64,000 bases of DNA from UBA5239 sp040391785 (GTDB lineage: Bacteria; Verrucomicrobiota; Lentisphaeria; Victivallales; Victivallaceae). The notes below the pieces were generated by a model that made no database searches, was not told the DNA's origin, and saw only the letters and a program-made list of their open reading frames with translations. This document shows positions 7,433 to 16,201 of the stretch, one piece after another; position 1 is the first letter of the stretch; every line of letters begins with the position of its first letter. The stretch spans positions 1 through 64,000 of the forward strand of contig JBEBXH010000018.1 in assembly GCA_040391785.1 (NCBI GenBank). Direction: 5' to 3'. The translations under genes were made by a program, and so were the position numbers.

Positions 7433-9062
7433 AACAGACCTCCGCCAGGTTCATATACACAGCTTCGGGATCGAGCAGCTTTGTCGTCCGCAGCTTCAAT
7501 ACGCCGCTGCTGCCCGGAGCGATATTCAGTACGCCGATTTTCGAGCTGCATTTCTCATGAATCGGATCGGTGATTTCGCCGTCCGCCTTCAGTTCACTGC
7601 ACAATGCCTGACCGCCCCAGACAACCTCCACCTCGCGCGCCCCCAGCCACGGCGTTTTGAAATTCTGCTGCACGGTGGTCAGCATGACCTCGTAACGGCC
7701 ACCCTGCGGGAAATTCAATTTCCACGCGCACCAACGGTCCGGCAGATGCCAGTTTTTCAGCGTGCCGTCGCGCTCGAGCTCGCCGCCCGGCACCAGCCGC
7801 AGCCGCCCGTCCTGCGGGATCAACTCCGGCGACACCACCACGGCTCCGGCCAGCTTGACCTTGACCACCGGCAGCAGCGAATCCGGCCGCTCCGCGGGCA
7901 GTTCCAGCACCAATTCGTCCGGCGTTTGCGTAAACGGCACGTCCGCCGAAATCACCTTCGTTTGCAGTCCGCTGATCCTCAACGGCGTATGCCAATCGCG
8001 AATGAAAAAATTCAGCTGTTTATTACCCTCCGTGCAATCGCCCCAAGCGAAATCCTGCGGAAACGGATTCGGACCGGTGCCGGAAATCGCGTCCGGGTTT
8101 TGAGCATGCCATTTCGCGAGTTCGCTCAGGATGTCGACCGATGCCGCCGGGAAGCGCCCGGTCGGCTCCGGGCCGATGTTCAGCAAACAGTTCGCATTGT
8201 GCCCGGCGATCATCGTCAGCCGGTTGATGACGCTCTGCGCCGTTTTCCAGTTGTGGTCGTCGTACTTGAATCCCCAGGTATCGTTCAAGGTGATCGGGCA
8301 CTCGACGAGCTTGTCCGACTTGGCGAACGCGATCTGGTTGTCGCCGAGGCTCTCGAAGTCGCCGCAACCGTTGCCGATCCTGCTGTTAATCATGCACCCC
8401 GGTTGAAGTTGCTTCACCAGCTTGCGGAGTTGTTCGCTGAAGCGTTTCTCGATGGTCAGCGGACAATCGCACCACAGCTCGCCCACCGGCCCGTAATTGG
8501 TTAAAAGTTCGGTGATCTGCGGCAGCGCCTTATTCTCGAAATACCGCTCGAAATCCTTGTTTTTATAATCCGGGAAATCCCAGTCGTTGCCCCAGGACAT
8601 ATCGCCGGCATTCAGGTAACAATCCGGGCCGGGGTCGCCGCCGTCCGGGTCCGCCCAGTCGAGGTGGTGCGAGTAATAAATCCCCAGCGTCACGCCGTGC
8701 TTGCGGCAAGCTTCAGCCAACTCCGCCAGTATGTCGCGCCCGAACGGCGTGGCATCCACAATGTTGTATTTGCTCACCTTGGAGTGATACATGGCGAATC
8801 CGTCGTGATGTTTGGAGGTGAAAACGATATACTTCATCCCCGCCGCTTTAATTAGCCGGATCCACTCGTCCGCGTCGAAATCCACCGGATTGAACCGCGC
8901 CGCCAGCTCCGCGTATTCCCGGTTGGGAATACGGTATTTCGACTGGATCCACTCGCCGATATAATCCATGGTTTCGCCCTTCCAGCGCCCCCCGGGCAGC
9001 GCATACAGTCCCCAGTGAATAAATAATCCGAATCTCGCATTTCTGAGCCAGTTGTTTTCCAT
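7419..9062 (-). CDS. Alpha-L-fucosidase-like glycoside hydrolase (GH29)
   Basis: 547 aa with no signal peptide, so probably cytoplasmic. The N-terminal half is a GH29 barrel: WLRNARFGLFIHWGLYALPG at the start, FTSKHHDGFAMYHS (about 81-94), LGIYYSHHLDWADP (about 126-138) and GELWCD with the likely nucleophile Asp199. The C-terminal part (about 330-547) is beta-sandwich, ending in a carbohydrate-binding-like jelly roll. GH29 enzymes release L-fucose from glycans. The family is well supported; the general acid cannot be placed by eye. It is read from a good promoter shared with a divergent AraC gene, suggesting that regulator controls it. Confidence 0.9.
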   Translation of the reverse strand: MENNWLRNARFGLFIHWGLYALPGGRWKGETMDYIGEWIQSKYRIPNREYAELAARFNPVDFDADEWIRLIKAAGMKYIVFTSKHHDGFAMYHSKVSKYNIVDATPFGRDILAELAEACRKHGVTLGIYYSHHLDWADPDGGDPGPDCYLNAGDMSWGNDWDFPDYKNKDFERYFENKALPQITELLTNYGPVGELWCDCPLTIEKRFSEQLRKLVKQLQPGCMINSRIGNGCGDFESLGDNQIAFAKSDKLVECPITLNDTWGFKYDDHNWKTAQSVINRLTMIAGHNANCLLNIGPEPTGRFPAASVDILSELAKWHAQNPDAISGTGPNPFPQDFAWGDCTEGNKQLNFFIRDWHTPLRISGLQTKVISADVPFTQTPDELVLELPAERPDSLLPVVKVKLAGAVVVSPELIPQDGRLRLVPGGELERDGTLKNWHLPDRWCAWKLNFPQGGRYEVMLTTVQQNFKTPWLGAREVEVVWGGQALCSELKADGEITDPIHEKCSSKIGVLNIAPGSSGVLKLRTTKLLDPEAVYMNLAEVCFRRL

Positions 9063-9092
9063 AAAAAATCTCCGTTAAGATTGTTGCATATT

Positions 9093-9121
9093 ATTATAAC
9101 CGCTCTGGCAAAATCTGTAAA
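9093..9121 (-). promoter_or_regulatory. Promoter of the fucosidase gene
   Basis: Minus strand: -35 TTTACA (9121-9116), 17-nt spacer, -10 TATAAT (9098-9093), 31 nt upstream of the start codon. Confidence 0.7.
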
Positions 9122-9153
9122 TGGATTTATATTTATGGAAAGATGGACTTTTT

Positions 9154-9990
9154 ATGAAAAAACATCATTCGGCAAGCAAATCGGAATATCGTATCCTGAA
9201 AGACGGCGACGATCTTTTTTCGCGTCTCGATTTTGAGCTGATCACTATCGGCCATACGTTCAAAATTGACCCCTGGCAATATGATTTCTGCGGACATCCG
9301 TTCTGCCGGATCTATTACCTCGCGGAAGGCAGTTTCCAGCTCTCCTATATTGATGGATTATTTACACTGAAACCCGGCCATTTGTATCTGATTCCGGCAT
9401 CGCATCCTTTTGAATATATTTATCGCGGGCCCAACGAACATTACTGGCTGCATTTTTCGTCGCTGTTTTTCAACAGCCAGCCCGCGTTCAACCGTCCATT
9501 GACGATAAGCGAAGAGGTGCTTCCCGGTATTCGCGACCGGTACCGGGCCATCATGAAACTGGCCGGAAATAAAGGGAGTATCGCGCAGCGTTTCAAGCTC
9601 AGAACCAAGTCGATGGAACTGCTGCTGCCCTTTCTGGAATCGATTAAAATTCAGCCCGATTATCAGGACTCCGGCAAGCTGATGCAGGCGGTTAATTATA
9701 TCGAGCAAAACCTGTCGCACGACATCGAAATCGCCACGCTGAACAAGATTGCCGAGATGCGGCAGGAGGAATTTTCCGCCGCCTTCCGGGCGCACTTCGG
9801 GCTGCCGCCCAAACAGTACATCTGTACCCGCAAGATCGACAAGGCGAAAATCCTGCTGCTGCACTCCAAACTGAAAATCGCCGAAATCGCCGCCGAGTGC
9901 GGCTACGACGATGTCTATTTCTTCTGCCGGATCTTCAAAAAATACGCAGGGGCGACTCCGACCCAATACCGCAAAACTTATTTCGTCTGA
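9154..9990 (+). CDS. AraC family transcriptional regulator
   Basis: 278 aa from ATG 9154; the longer form from 9121 would begin inside the -35 box of the divergent promoter. An N-terminal cupin-type sensing domain (FCGHPFCRIYYLAEGSFQLS, LKPGHLYLIPASHPFEY) is followed by two helix-turn-helix motifs in the last 100 residues (IATLNKIAEMRQEEFSAAFR and LKIAEIAAECGYDDVYFFCR, then FKKYAGATPTQYR). Such proteins activate sugar operons upon ligand binding. It is divergent from the GH29 gene, its likely target. Its 3' end overlaps the convergent MarR gene by 13 bp. Confidence 0.92.
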   Translation: MKKHHSASKSEYRILKDGDDLFSRLDFELITIGHTFKIDPWQYDFCGHPFCRIYYLAEGSFQLSYIDGLFTLKPGHLYLIPASHPFEYIYRGPNEHYWLHFSSLFFNSQPAFNRPLTISEEVLPGIRDRYRAIMKLAGNKGSIAQRFKLRTKSMELLLPFLESIKIQPDYQDSGKLMQAVNYIEQNLSHDIEIATLNKIAEMRQEEFSAAFRAHFGLPPKQYICTRKIDKAKILLLHSKLKIAEIAAECGYDDVYFFCRIFKKYAGATPTQYRKTYFV

Positions 9991-10463
9991 TCCTTGTCCA
10001 GGACACGCCCGTACAGTTTATCGAAAATCGCCAACAGACTGTTCACTTCCTCTTCCGACAGCACCGTCATCATGTCCCGGGTTTTCTCCGCATAGAAAGC
10101 ATCGATTTTCTTCAATTCTTCCTTCATTTTGTCGGATACTTTGATCCGGATGGCGCGGCGGTCGTACTGATCCTTGGTCCTGACCAGAACTTCTTTCTGC
10201 ACAAGCACATCGATCATTTCAGACGCGGAGGCGGGGCTGATGCCCAGCTTTTCGGATATCTCCTTCAAACTGATCCCGTCCGGACTGTCCTCGGTCAAAT
10301 GGACTACCGCCCTGAACGCTTTCATCTGGCGAAATGTCATATCTTTGAACATCTGCTTGAGGACCCCCGAATTTTTCATCTCCAGAGTGATGTCCCGCAA
10401 ATAATCCGTCAGGAAAAATCCTCTTTGCCAGATCCGACTGTATCTGTCGTTTGAACTCCACAT
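9978..10463 (-). CDS. MarR family transcriptional regulator
   Basis: 161 aa from ATG 10463, chosen because GGAGG stands 10 nt upstream; the TTG at 10472 would be too close to it. A winged helix-turn-helix is visible at about residues 50-125: MTFRQMKAFRAVVHLTED, ISLKEISEKLGISPASASEM, IDVLVQKEVLVRTKDQYDRR. The charged C-terminal helix provides dimerisation. MarR proteins usually repress genes for efflux, aromatic metabolism or virulence; no target gene is adjacent, as both neighbours are convergent or separately transcribed, so its regulon is unknown. Confidence 0.88.
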   Translation of the reverse strand: MWSSNDRYSRIWQRGFFLTDYLRDITLEMKNSGVLKQMFKDMTFRQMKAFRAVVHLTEDSPDGISLKEISEKLGISPASASEMIDVLVQKEVLVRTKDQYDRRAIRIKVSDKMKEELKKIDAFYAEKTRDMMTVLSEEEVNSLLAIFDKLYGRVLDKDQTK

Positions 10464-10497
10464 AATACGCAATCCTCCAATTACTTCGGAATACCAA

Positions 10498-10525
10498 AAT
10501 ATACCACAGATGAAAGGATTTGCAA
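10498..10525 (-). promoter_or_regulatory. Promoter of the MarR gene
   Basis: Minus strand: -35 TTGCAA (10525-10520), 16-nt spacer, -10 TATATT (10503-10498), 35 nt upstream of the ATG. Confidence 0.6.
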
Positions 10526-10557
10526 CAAAATCAGGGAATTTTTTTATTCATAAAAAA

Positions 10558-10586
10558 TTATTGGCGACCGTTGCAGCCGCCAATAA
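10558..10586 (-). terminator. Intrinsic terminator of the ribE-pilT operon
   Basis: Perfect 9-bp stem TTATTGGCG / CGCCAATAA with an 11-nt loop, followed on the minus strand by TTTTTTATG and more T/A-rich sequence. It lies 47 nt beyond the pilT stop. Confidence 0.75.
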
Positions 10587-10590
10587 TTTT

Positions 10591-10613
10591 CGTGTATTTT
10601 CGTGTATTTCGTG
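10591..10613. repeat. 10-nt tandem repeat (CGTGTATTTY x2)
   Basis: Two CGTGTATTTT/C units plus a partial CGTG between the pilT stop and its terminator. A related CGTGTGTTTCG stretch lies at about 14030 downstream of another gene. Confidence 0.6.
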
Positions 10614-10632
10614 AACAGAAAAAGCGGGGGGT

Positions 10633-11730
10633 TTAGCCCACGATCTGGCTGTCACCCTGCGAGAGGAAAATCCCCTGGAAGTTCATCTTCAACTGGCCCG
10701 GATTGTCCGAAGCCGCCAGCGCTTCTTCCTCGGTGATGATCCCTTCCTGCACGTGGTCGTACAGGTCCTGGTTGAAGGTCTGCATGCCGTCGTTGCGGCC
10801 GGCGGAAATGGCGCCGGGCAGTTTTTCCAGTTTGTCGTCGAGAATCAGCTTGGAAACCAGCGGGATATTGATCATGATTTCGCAGATCGGGGCGCGGCCG
10901 CCGCCGAACGCTTTCGGCACCAGGCGCTGCGAGATCACCGACACCAGATTGTTCGCCAGCGATTCGCGGATCTGGTCCTGCTCGTCGCGGCTGAAAAAGT
11001 CGAGGATACGGGTGATCGACTGCGACGCGTTCGACGCGTGCAGCGTGGTGATGACCAAATGCCCGGTATCGGCGGCCTGCAGCGCGGCTTCGAAGCTGTT
11101 GCGGTCGCGCATTTCACCGACCATGATAATGTCCGGGTCCTGGCGCAGGCAGTGCTTCAGCGCGCTGGCAAACGACTCGGTGTCGATCCCGACTTCGCGC
11201 TGTTCGAAAAACGATTTTTTGTCCTCGAATTCATATTCGATCGGGTCTTCGATGGTGATCACGTGGCGGTTCATGTTCACATTCACGTGTTCGAGCATGG
11301 CGGCCAGCGTAGTCGACTTACCGGACCCGGTGGTCCCGGTCATCAGGATGATACCGCGCGAACGCTCGGAGAGCACCTGCAGCACCGGCGGCAGTCCGAG
11401 TTCCTCAAAGGTCATGAGCTTGTTTTTCACATGGCGCATGGTAATGCTGATGGAGTTGCGCTGGCGGTGGATATTCAACCGGAAACGGCCCACTTCTTCC
11501 TCAAGGTGCGACAAGTCGAGGTCGCCGGTTTTTTCGAATATGGCGATCTGGGCGTCGTTGGCGACTTCCTTCATGAAGTGCATCAGCATCTCATAATCCG
11601 GCACGAAATCCGTTTCGACCAATTCGCCGTCCAACCGGACGAAAACCGGTGAATTCTGCTTGATATGGATGTCGGAAGCTCCATTGCTCACGGCATAGTC
11701 GAGCAGATTGTGCAGAATTGAGTTGATCAT
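10633..11730 (-). CDS. pilT: PilT-like type IV pilus/secretion ATPase
   Basis: 365 aa. A hexameric secretion ATPase with an N-terminal PAS-like domain (VRLDGELVETDFV), Walker A TGTTGSGKST (131-140), the Asp box ITIEDPIEYEFEDKKSFF, Walker B DPDIIMVGEMRD and the His box TGHLVITTLHA. The ATPase core is intact. PilT motors depolymerise pili; close relatives also power type II-like systems. Length (usual about 345-390) and the lack of the GspE/PilB N-terminal and zinc domains favour PilT. It is the last gene of a vitamin-synthesis operon, 23 nt after pdxJ, with AAGGAG before the ATG. It could serve the many pseudopilins of this genome, but that is inference. Confidence 0.9.
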   Translation of the reverse strand: MINSILHNLLDYAVSNGASDIHIKQNSPVFVRLDGELVETDFVPDYEMLMHFMKEVANDAQIAIFEKTGDLDLSHLEEEVGRFRLNIHRQRNSISITMRHVKNKLMTFEELGLPPVLQVLSERSRGIILMTGTTGSGKSTTLAAMLEHVNVNMNRHVITIEDPIEYEFEDKKSFFEQREVGIDTESFASALKHCLRQDPDIIMVGEMRDRNSFEAALQAADTGHLVITTLHASNASQSITRILDFFSRDEQDQIRESLANNLVSVISQRLVPKAFGGGRAPICEIMINIPLVSKLILDDKLEKLPGAISAGRNDGMQTFNQDLYDHVQEGIITEEEALAASDNPGQLKMNFQGIFLSQGDSQIVG

Positions 11731-11753
11731 AGTTTATCTCCTTGTTGTTAATC

Positions 11754-12473
11754 TCATTTATTGTAGGGGCGCATCAGCGCCAGCATTTCGCGCACGGCCT
11801 GCTCCATACCCACCATTACCGCGCGGGCCACGATGCTGTGCCCGATATTCAGCTCCTGCAGGTGTGGAATCTCCAGGATCCCCGCGATATTCTGATAATC
11901 GATGCCGTGTCCGGCATTGACTTTTAACCCGATTTCATGCCCGTGCAGCGCGGCCGCGATCAAGCGGTCCAGCTCGGCGCGCTGCTCCACCCCGGACGCG
12001 TTGGCAAACGATCCTGTATGCAGCTCGATATAATCCGCCCCGATCGCCTGCGCCGCGCTGATCTGCTTCAGGTCCGGATCGATGAAAATGCTGACGATGA
12101 TCCCTTTTTCCTGCAACTCCTTGGTCGTGGCGGCCAGATTGTCGAACTGCCCGACCACGTCGAGCCCGCCTTCGGTGGTCAGTTCCTGGCGCTTCTCCGG
12201 CACCAGACAGCTGCTGTGCGGCTTGACCCGGCCGGCGATTTTGACCATTTCCGGCGTGGCGGCCATTTCCATGTTCAGGAAATTGACGCTGGCCTTCAGC
12301 TCCTCGATATCGCGGTCGTTGACATGGCGGCGGTCCTCGCGCAGGTGCGCGGTAATGCCCCATGCCCCGGCCTTTTCGCAAAATCTCGCCGCTTCCACCG
12401 GACTCGGATACTTGGCCAACCGCGCCTGACGCACCGTCGCCACATGGTCGATATTGACACCCAGTTTCAACAT
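11754..12473 (-). CDS. pdxJ: Pyridoxine 5'-phosphate synthase
   Basis: 239 aa, the normal PdxJ length. The characteristic starts LGVNIDHVATVRQAR and ITAHLREDRRHVNDRDI (phosphate and active-site segments), plus EKRQELTTEGGLDV and ELHTGSFAN are all present. PdxJ condenses 1-deoxy-D-xylulose 5-phosphate with 3-amino-2-oxopropyl phosphate in de novo vitamin B6 synthesis, in the cytoplasm. The ribosome site (AGGAG) overlaps the stop of the upstream gene, so translation is probably coupled. Confidence 0.97.
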   Translation of the reverse strand: MLKLGVNIDHVATVRQARLAKYPSPVEAARFCEKAGAWGITAHLREDRRHVNDRDIEELKASVNFLNMEMAATPEMVKIAGRVKPHSSCLVPEKRQELTTEGGLDVVGQFDNLAATTKELQEKGIIVSIFIDPDLKQISAAQAIGADYIELHTGSFANASGVEQRAELDRLIAAALHGHEIGLKVNAGHGIDYQNIAGILEIPHLQELNIGHSIVARAVMVGMEQAVREMLALMRPYNK

Positions 12474-12479
12474 GTTCGT

Positions 12480-13247
12480 TTAAACTCCTGTATTAAAAGT
12501 TAAGAAAAATTCTCTCAGTACGATCAGCTCGTTTTCCACCGTCTCGCCGCGCGACATCAGCGGCATGACCAGATACGGCAGCCGCCACTGAAATTCGCGT
12601 CCGACCTCCAGCCACGGCTGCAACAGGCGGTTCACCAGCCGGTTCCCGGTTTCGGGCTCGTAAATAAAATGCACCAGCCGTACGTCGAACCGGATCCAAT
12701 GCAGCATCTCGACCAGATTCAGCTCCCGTCCGGCCAGTTCATGCGGGTGCACGTCGATGGCGAAACCAATATTCGGGCACATCAGCTCGGTCAGAAATCC
12801 CAGATACGCCTCCGACGTCCCCTTCGCTTCCGCCAGAAACGGCACCCGTACCGGCAGCAGCAAATACAGATTGTTGCGCAGCAAATCCGCCGCCAGGCGC
12901 TTGATCAGCGTCACCGTCTCGTACCGCCGCTGCGGTTCCTCGAAACAGCTCTCCAGCCCGAAATCGACCACCACTCCCGCGGCCCCCAGCTGCCCCGCCG
13001 TGTCCAGCAATACCCCCATCTGCTGCAGGAAATGGGTTTTGATACGGTCCGATTGCACGCCGATTTCACGGGTCAGCTCGCTCGGCATCAACCCGTTGAA
13101 ATAAAATACGCCCGGCAGTTTGCCCACCGGCAAAGAATGATTCAACAGCGCCCCGGACAGCTCCACCGCCCCGAACACATCGTTCAACTGCGGCAACGGG
13201 CACTCCGGCGGCATATGTAGCAAACTGATTCCGAAACGCTCCGTCAT
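12480..13247 (-). CDS. TIM-barrel-like protein of unknown function
   Basis: 255 aa, no signal peptide. The alternation of strands and helices (VVVDFGLESCFEEPQRRYE, LYLLLPVRVPFLAEAK, NIGFAIDVHPHELAG, VRLVHFIYEPETGNRLV) suggests a xylose isomerase/AP endonuclease-like TIM barrel; acidic and histidine residues at strand ends (DVHPHE, HFIYEPE) could bind a metal. I do not recognise a named family. It lies between ribE (7-nt gap) and pdxJ (6-nt gap) in a tight operon, so an accessory role in cofactor metabolism is possible but unproven. Confidence 0.75.
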   Translation of the reverse strand: MTERFGISLLHMPPECPLPQLNDVFGAVELSGALLNHSLPVGKLPGVFYFNGLMPSELTREIGVQSDRIKTHFLQQMGVLLDTAGQLGAAGVVVDFGLESCFEEPQRRYETVTLIKRLAADLLRNNLYLLLPVRVPFLAEAKGTSEAYLGFLTELMCPNIGFAIDVHPHELAGRELNLVEMLHWIRFDVRLVHFIYEPETGNRLVNRLLQPWLEVGREFQWRLPYLVMPLMSRGETVENELIVLREFFLTFNTGV

Positions 13248-13254
13248 AGCCGCC

Positions 13255-13905
13255 TCACCAACCCGCCTTCAGCAGCGTATCCATAGTCACATCGCTGCCC
13301 TTGCCGTAGCCCATCAGCCCCAGTTGGTGCCGCACGTATTTGGCCAGCAGGTCGCTCTCCAGATTGATCATATCGCCGGTCTTGCGCTCGGTGAGCGCCG
13401 TTTCGCCCATGGTCAGCGGAATCAGGTGCACGCTGAAACTGTCCGCCTTGACCGTGACCGGCGTCAGCGAAATCCCGTCGATGGCGATGCACCCCTTGCT
13501 GATCAGGTACGGCCGGAGTTCTTCCGGCAGCTCGATCCACGCCTCGATGTCGGCGCCGTTCTTTTTCGTCCCCAGGAAACGCCCCACGCAGTCGATGTGC
13601 CCGGTGACGATATGGCCATCCAGCCGCCCGCCCGCCTGCATCGAACGCTCCATATTCACGGCCGCGCCGAGCGGCAGACTGCCGAGGTTGGTGCGCCGCA
13701 GCGTTTCTTCCATCACGTGAAATTCAAACGAACCGTCCGCCAGCGTTTTTTCCAGCGTCAGGCAACATCCGTTGCAGGCGATGCTGTCGCCGCTGCGGAC
13801 CGTGCCGCTGAATTCCTTGCGCGGGGTCAATACCAGCTTGCCGTTGCCGCCGGCCACCTTGCGTTCCTTGATGGTTCCGGTTATTTCAATAAGTCCTGTA
13901 AACAT
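13255..13905 (-). CDS. ribE: Riboflavin synthase, alpha subunit
   Basis: 216 aa, made of two lumazine-binding barrels in tandem. The N-terminal MFTGLIEITGTIKE and the repeated pattern LDGHIVTGHIDCVG / SIACNGCCLTLEKT and IAIDGISLTPVTV are diagnostic. It converts two molecules of 6,7-dimethyl-8-ribityllumazine into riboflavin plus the pyrimidine precursor. It is the first gene of the ribE-TIM-pdxJ-pilT operon. No FMN riboswitch is visible in the 200 bases upstream, and no other rib gene is nearby. Confidence 0.96.
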   Translation of the reverse strand: MFTGLIEITGTIKERKVAGGNGKLVLTPRKEFSGTVRSGDSIACNGCCLTLEKTLADGSFEFHVMEETLRRTNLGSLPLGAAVNMERSMQAGGRLDGHIVTGHIDCVGRFLGTKKNGADIEAWIELPEELRPYLISKGCIAIDGISLTPVTVKADSFSVHLIPLTMGETALTERKTGDMINLESDLLAKYVRHQLGLMGYGKGSDVTMDTLLKAGW

Positions 13906-14053
13906 GACGATAATTCCTTACGATAGTGCATCAATGTAATACCACCTTGAAAAAGTTGCAATCCGGATTCCGCAAAAGAAATATATATTTCTTCTCCAAA
14001 CAATCCCCTCAGGAATTTTTCGAGCCTTTTCGTGTGTTTCGGAGGCAAAGAAA

Positions 14054-14081
14054 AACCCCGGAAGGGTTGGCTGCCGGGGTT
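14054..14081 (-). terminator. Intrinsic terminator after Gfo gene
   Basis: Stem AACCCCGG / CCGGGGTT (8 bp, 12-nt loop) followed on the minus strand by TTTTTCTTT, 22 nt beyond the Gfo stop. Confidence 0.8.
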
Positions 14082-14102
14082 GGAACGTAATGGGGGGAAC
14101 GG

Positions 14103-15275
14103 TTATTTTTTGACCTGGCCGTTTTCGAAGTATTCGATCATTTCCTTCGAGAGCTGCGGGATGTCGCAACGGTTGTTGCCGGTACGCATCGATTGGTGCC
14201 CCATCACGCCGGCGGCGACCGAGTTGCGGGCCGCGATCGGCGAGGTGTTGGTTTTGGTGCCGTAACGCACGAAATTCAGGAAGCTCTGGATGATGCCGAC
14301 GTCGGAGCCGCCGTGGCCGCCGGCCAGTTCTTTGAGCTTGTAAATGATGTCGGGCGTTTCGCGCGGACCGCGCTGCGTCCAGACATGCACTTCGGCTTTG
14401 CCGTGGTCGCCGATGTTTTCCACGCGGCCGCGGGTGCCGATAAAGGTGTAGTTGCGTTCGGCGTCGGGCGTGTAATGACACTGCATATAAGAGGCCTGCG
14501 AGCCGTTATCAAGCTGCATCAGAATCATGGCGTGGTCCTCCACGTCGATGACCGGGGAGAAACCGGTCTGTTCCAGCGGCGGCCACTGGTTGACGTCCCA
14601 TTTGGCACAGCCGGGAGTTTCCGGGGAGCGGCGGCCGCATTTGTCGTAAACGGAGAGCATTCCCATGCCGACGACCGACTTGGTGTAGCCGCCCATCAGC
14701 CAATGCATGACGTCGATATCGTGAGCGCCCTTCTGCAGCAGCAAGCCGTTGGCGTTGCACTGTTCGGAGTGCCAGTCGCGGAAATAGGCGTCGCCGCCGT
14801 AGTTGATGAAGTGGCGGCACCAGCCGGCCTTGATTTCGCCGATCAGGCCGGAATCGATGACTTCCTTCATCTTCAGGACTACCGGGAAATGGCGCATGTT
14901 GTGGCCGAGGAAGAGTTTACTGCCGGTGGACATGGCGGCTTTCAGCAACCGGTCGCAGCCTTCGATGGTGATGGCCATGGGTTTTTCCAGGTAAACGGCT
15001 TTGCCGGCTTCGAGCGCGGCCACACCCTGTTCTTCATGGCAATAGTCGGGGGTCATGATGAAAACGATGTCGAGTTCGACTTGCTTGAGCATATCCTTGT
15101 AATCGGAAAATTCCGCCATATTCGGAATTTCTTCCCTGGCCAGGACAAACGCTTCCGGATTGATATCCGCTCCGGCCACGATCTCATAGCCTTCTTCGGG
15201 TTTATGGGCCTGCCAGGCGTGTCTGCCGCGGCCGCCGACACCGATCAAACCGATCTTCAAAGTCTTCATCATCAA
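14103..15275 (-). CDS. Gfo/Idh/MocA family oxidoreductase
   Basis: 390 aa. Rossmann start LKIGLIGVGGRGRHAWQAHK (GxGxRG dinucleotide loop), VYLEKPMAITIEGC with the E-K-P lysine near residue 98, and HDIDVMHWLMGGYTKSVVGM in the substrate domain. It is longer than the 346-aa paralogue at 2163 because of insertions around 200-260 typical of GH109-like/'dehydrogenase-like' members. Likely cytoplasmic sugar or glycoside dehydrogenase. It is divergent from an AraC gene starting at 15410, which probably controls it, and monocistronic with its own terminator. Confidence 0.9.
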   Translation of the reverse strand: MMMKTLKIGLIGVGGRGRHAWQAHKPEEGYEIVAGADINPEAFVLAREEIPNMAEFSDYKDMLKQVELDIVFIMTPDYCHEEQGVAALEAGKAVYLEKPMAITIEGCDRLLKAAMSTGSKLFLGHNMRHFPVVLKMKEVIDSGLIGEIKAGWCRHFINYGGDAYFRDWHSEQCNANGLLLQKGAHDIDVMHWLMGGYTKSVVGMGMLSVYDKCGRRSPETPGCAKWDVNQWPPLEQTGFSPVIDVEDHAMILMQLDNGSQASYMQCHYTPDAERNYTFIGTRGRVENIGDHGKAEVHVWTQRGPRETPDIIYKLKELAGGHGGSDVGIIQSFLNFVRYGTKTNTSPIAARNSVAAGVMGHQSMRTGNNRCDIPQLSKEMIEYFENGQVKK

Positions 15276-15409
15276 TTTTCCTTATCTATTTTTAAGGTTA
15301 TCGTTTGAATCATGATGTTTAATGTAATAAATTAATCGCAAATATCAACTTCAAAAGATATTTTTTCAGCAAATAATAGATATGGAAAATAAACCGGGGA
15401 TGTGCAATT

Positions 15410-16201
15410 TTGATCAAAGCAGGTCATAATAACCAGGGATTTCCACTGAAACTGCTGGCAGCGGCCAAGGTCCGGACCGAGTCGCGAACAGTAGTTATCG
15501 GGCGAGAAAATTACCACGAATATACCTTCGAATACATCGTCAGCGGACGCGGTTTCCTGGAGATCAACGGCCATTCATACGAACCGGAACCGCAGAGCAT
15601 TTATATCCTGCAGCTCGGCAGCACACACCGTTATTGGCCGAACCGGCAGGACCCGTGGGAAAAACTCTTTTTCGCGATCAACGGCGACATGGTCGATTAC
15701 CTGCTGCGCGCTTATCAACTGACGGACACCTATTATATCCCCGGCGCCGCCAAATTGCTGAAGCATTTCGAGGCCATGCACCGCCTGAGCTACCACAGCG
15801 ACGACATCAACCATCAGGCCGCGGTGATCTTCCATCAATTCGTCGAAGGCGCGGCGCAGATTGTTCACGGCGAGGAACATCACATCCCGCTGGAACTGGA
15901 AAAGCTCAAAGCCGAACTGGACCGTCACCTCGAACAATCTTTCGTGCTGGAAGACTATTGTCAACGGCACGGATTTTCGGCGGCACACCTGATCCGCAGT
16001 TTCCGTCAATTTTTCGGCGACACGCCGTACGGCTACCTGATGAACCGGCGGATCGAACTGGCACAACGGTTGCTATTGTATTCGCAGTTTTCGATCAAAG
16101 AAATCGCCGGGCGGCTCTGTTTCTCGGACCAGTATTATTTTTCCAACTACTTCAAGCGCAAAACCGGCATGTCACCGCGCCAGTTCCAGAAAAATAATTA
16201 A
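15410..16201 (+). CDS. AraC family transcriptional regulator (TTG start)
   Basis: 263 aa. No ATG exists in frame between the upstream stop (15377) and the conserved region; TTG 15410 has GGGGA 9 nt before it, so a TTG start is likely. An N-terminal cupin (YHEYTFEYIVSGRGFLEING, SIYILQLGSTHRYWPNR) precedes a two-HTH AraC domain (FVLEDYCQRHGFSAAHLIRS and FSIKEIAGRLCFSDQYYFSN, FKRKTGMSPRQFQ). Divergent from the Gfo gene, its probable target. The stop overlaps the convergent LptF/G gene by 4 bp. Confidence 0.9.
   Translation: MIKAGHNNQGFPLKLLAAAKVRTESRTVVIGRENYHEYTFEYIVSGRGFLEINGHSYEPEPQSIYILQLGSTHRYWPNRQDPWEKLFFAINGDMVDYLLRAYQLTDTYYIPGAAKLLKHFEAMHRLSYHSDDINHQAAVIFHQFVEGAAQIVHGEEHHIPLELEKLKAELDRHLEQSFVLEDYCQRHGFSAAHLIRSFRQFFGDTPYGYLMNRRIELAQRLLLYSQFSIKEIAGRLCFSDQYYFSNYFKRKTGMSPRQFQKNN

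Noticed and set aside
13906..14050. FMN riboswitch before ribE
   Set aside because: None of the conserved RFN-element sequence blocks can be seen in this stretch.
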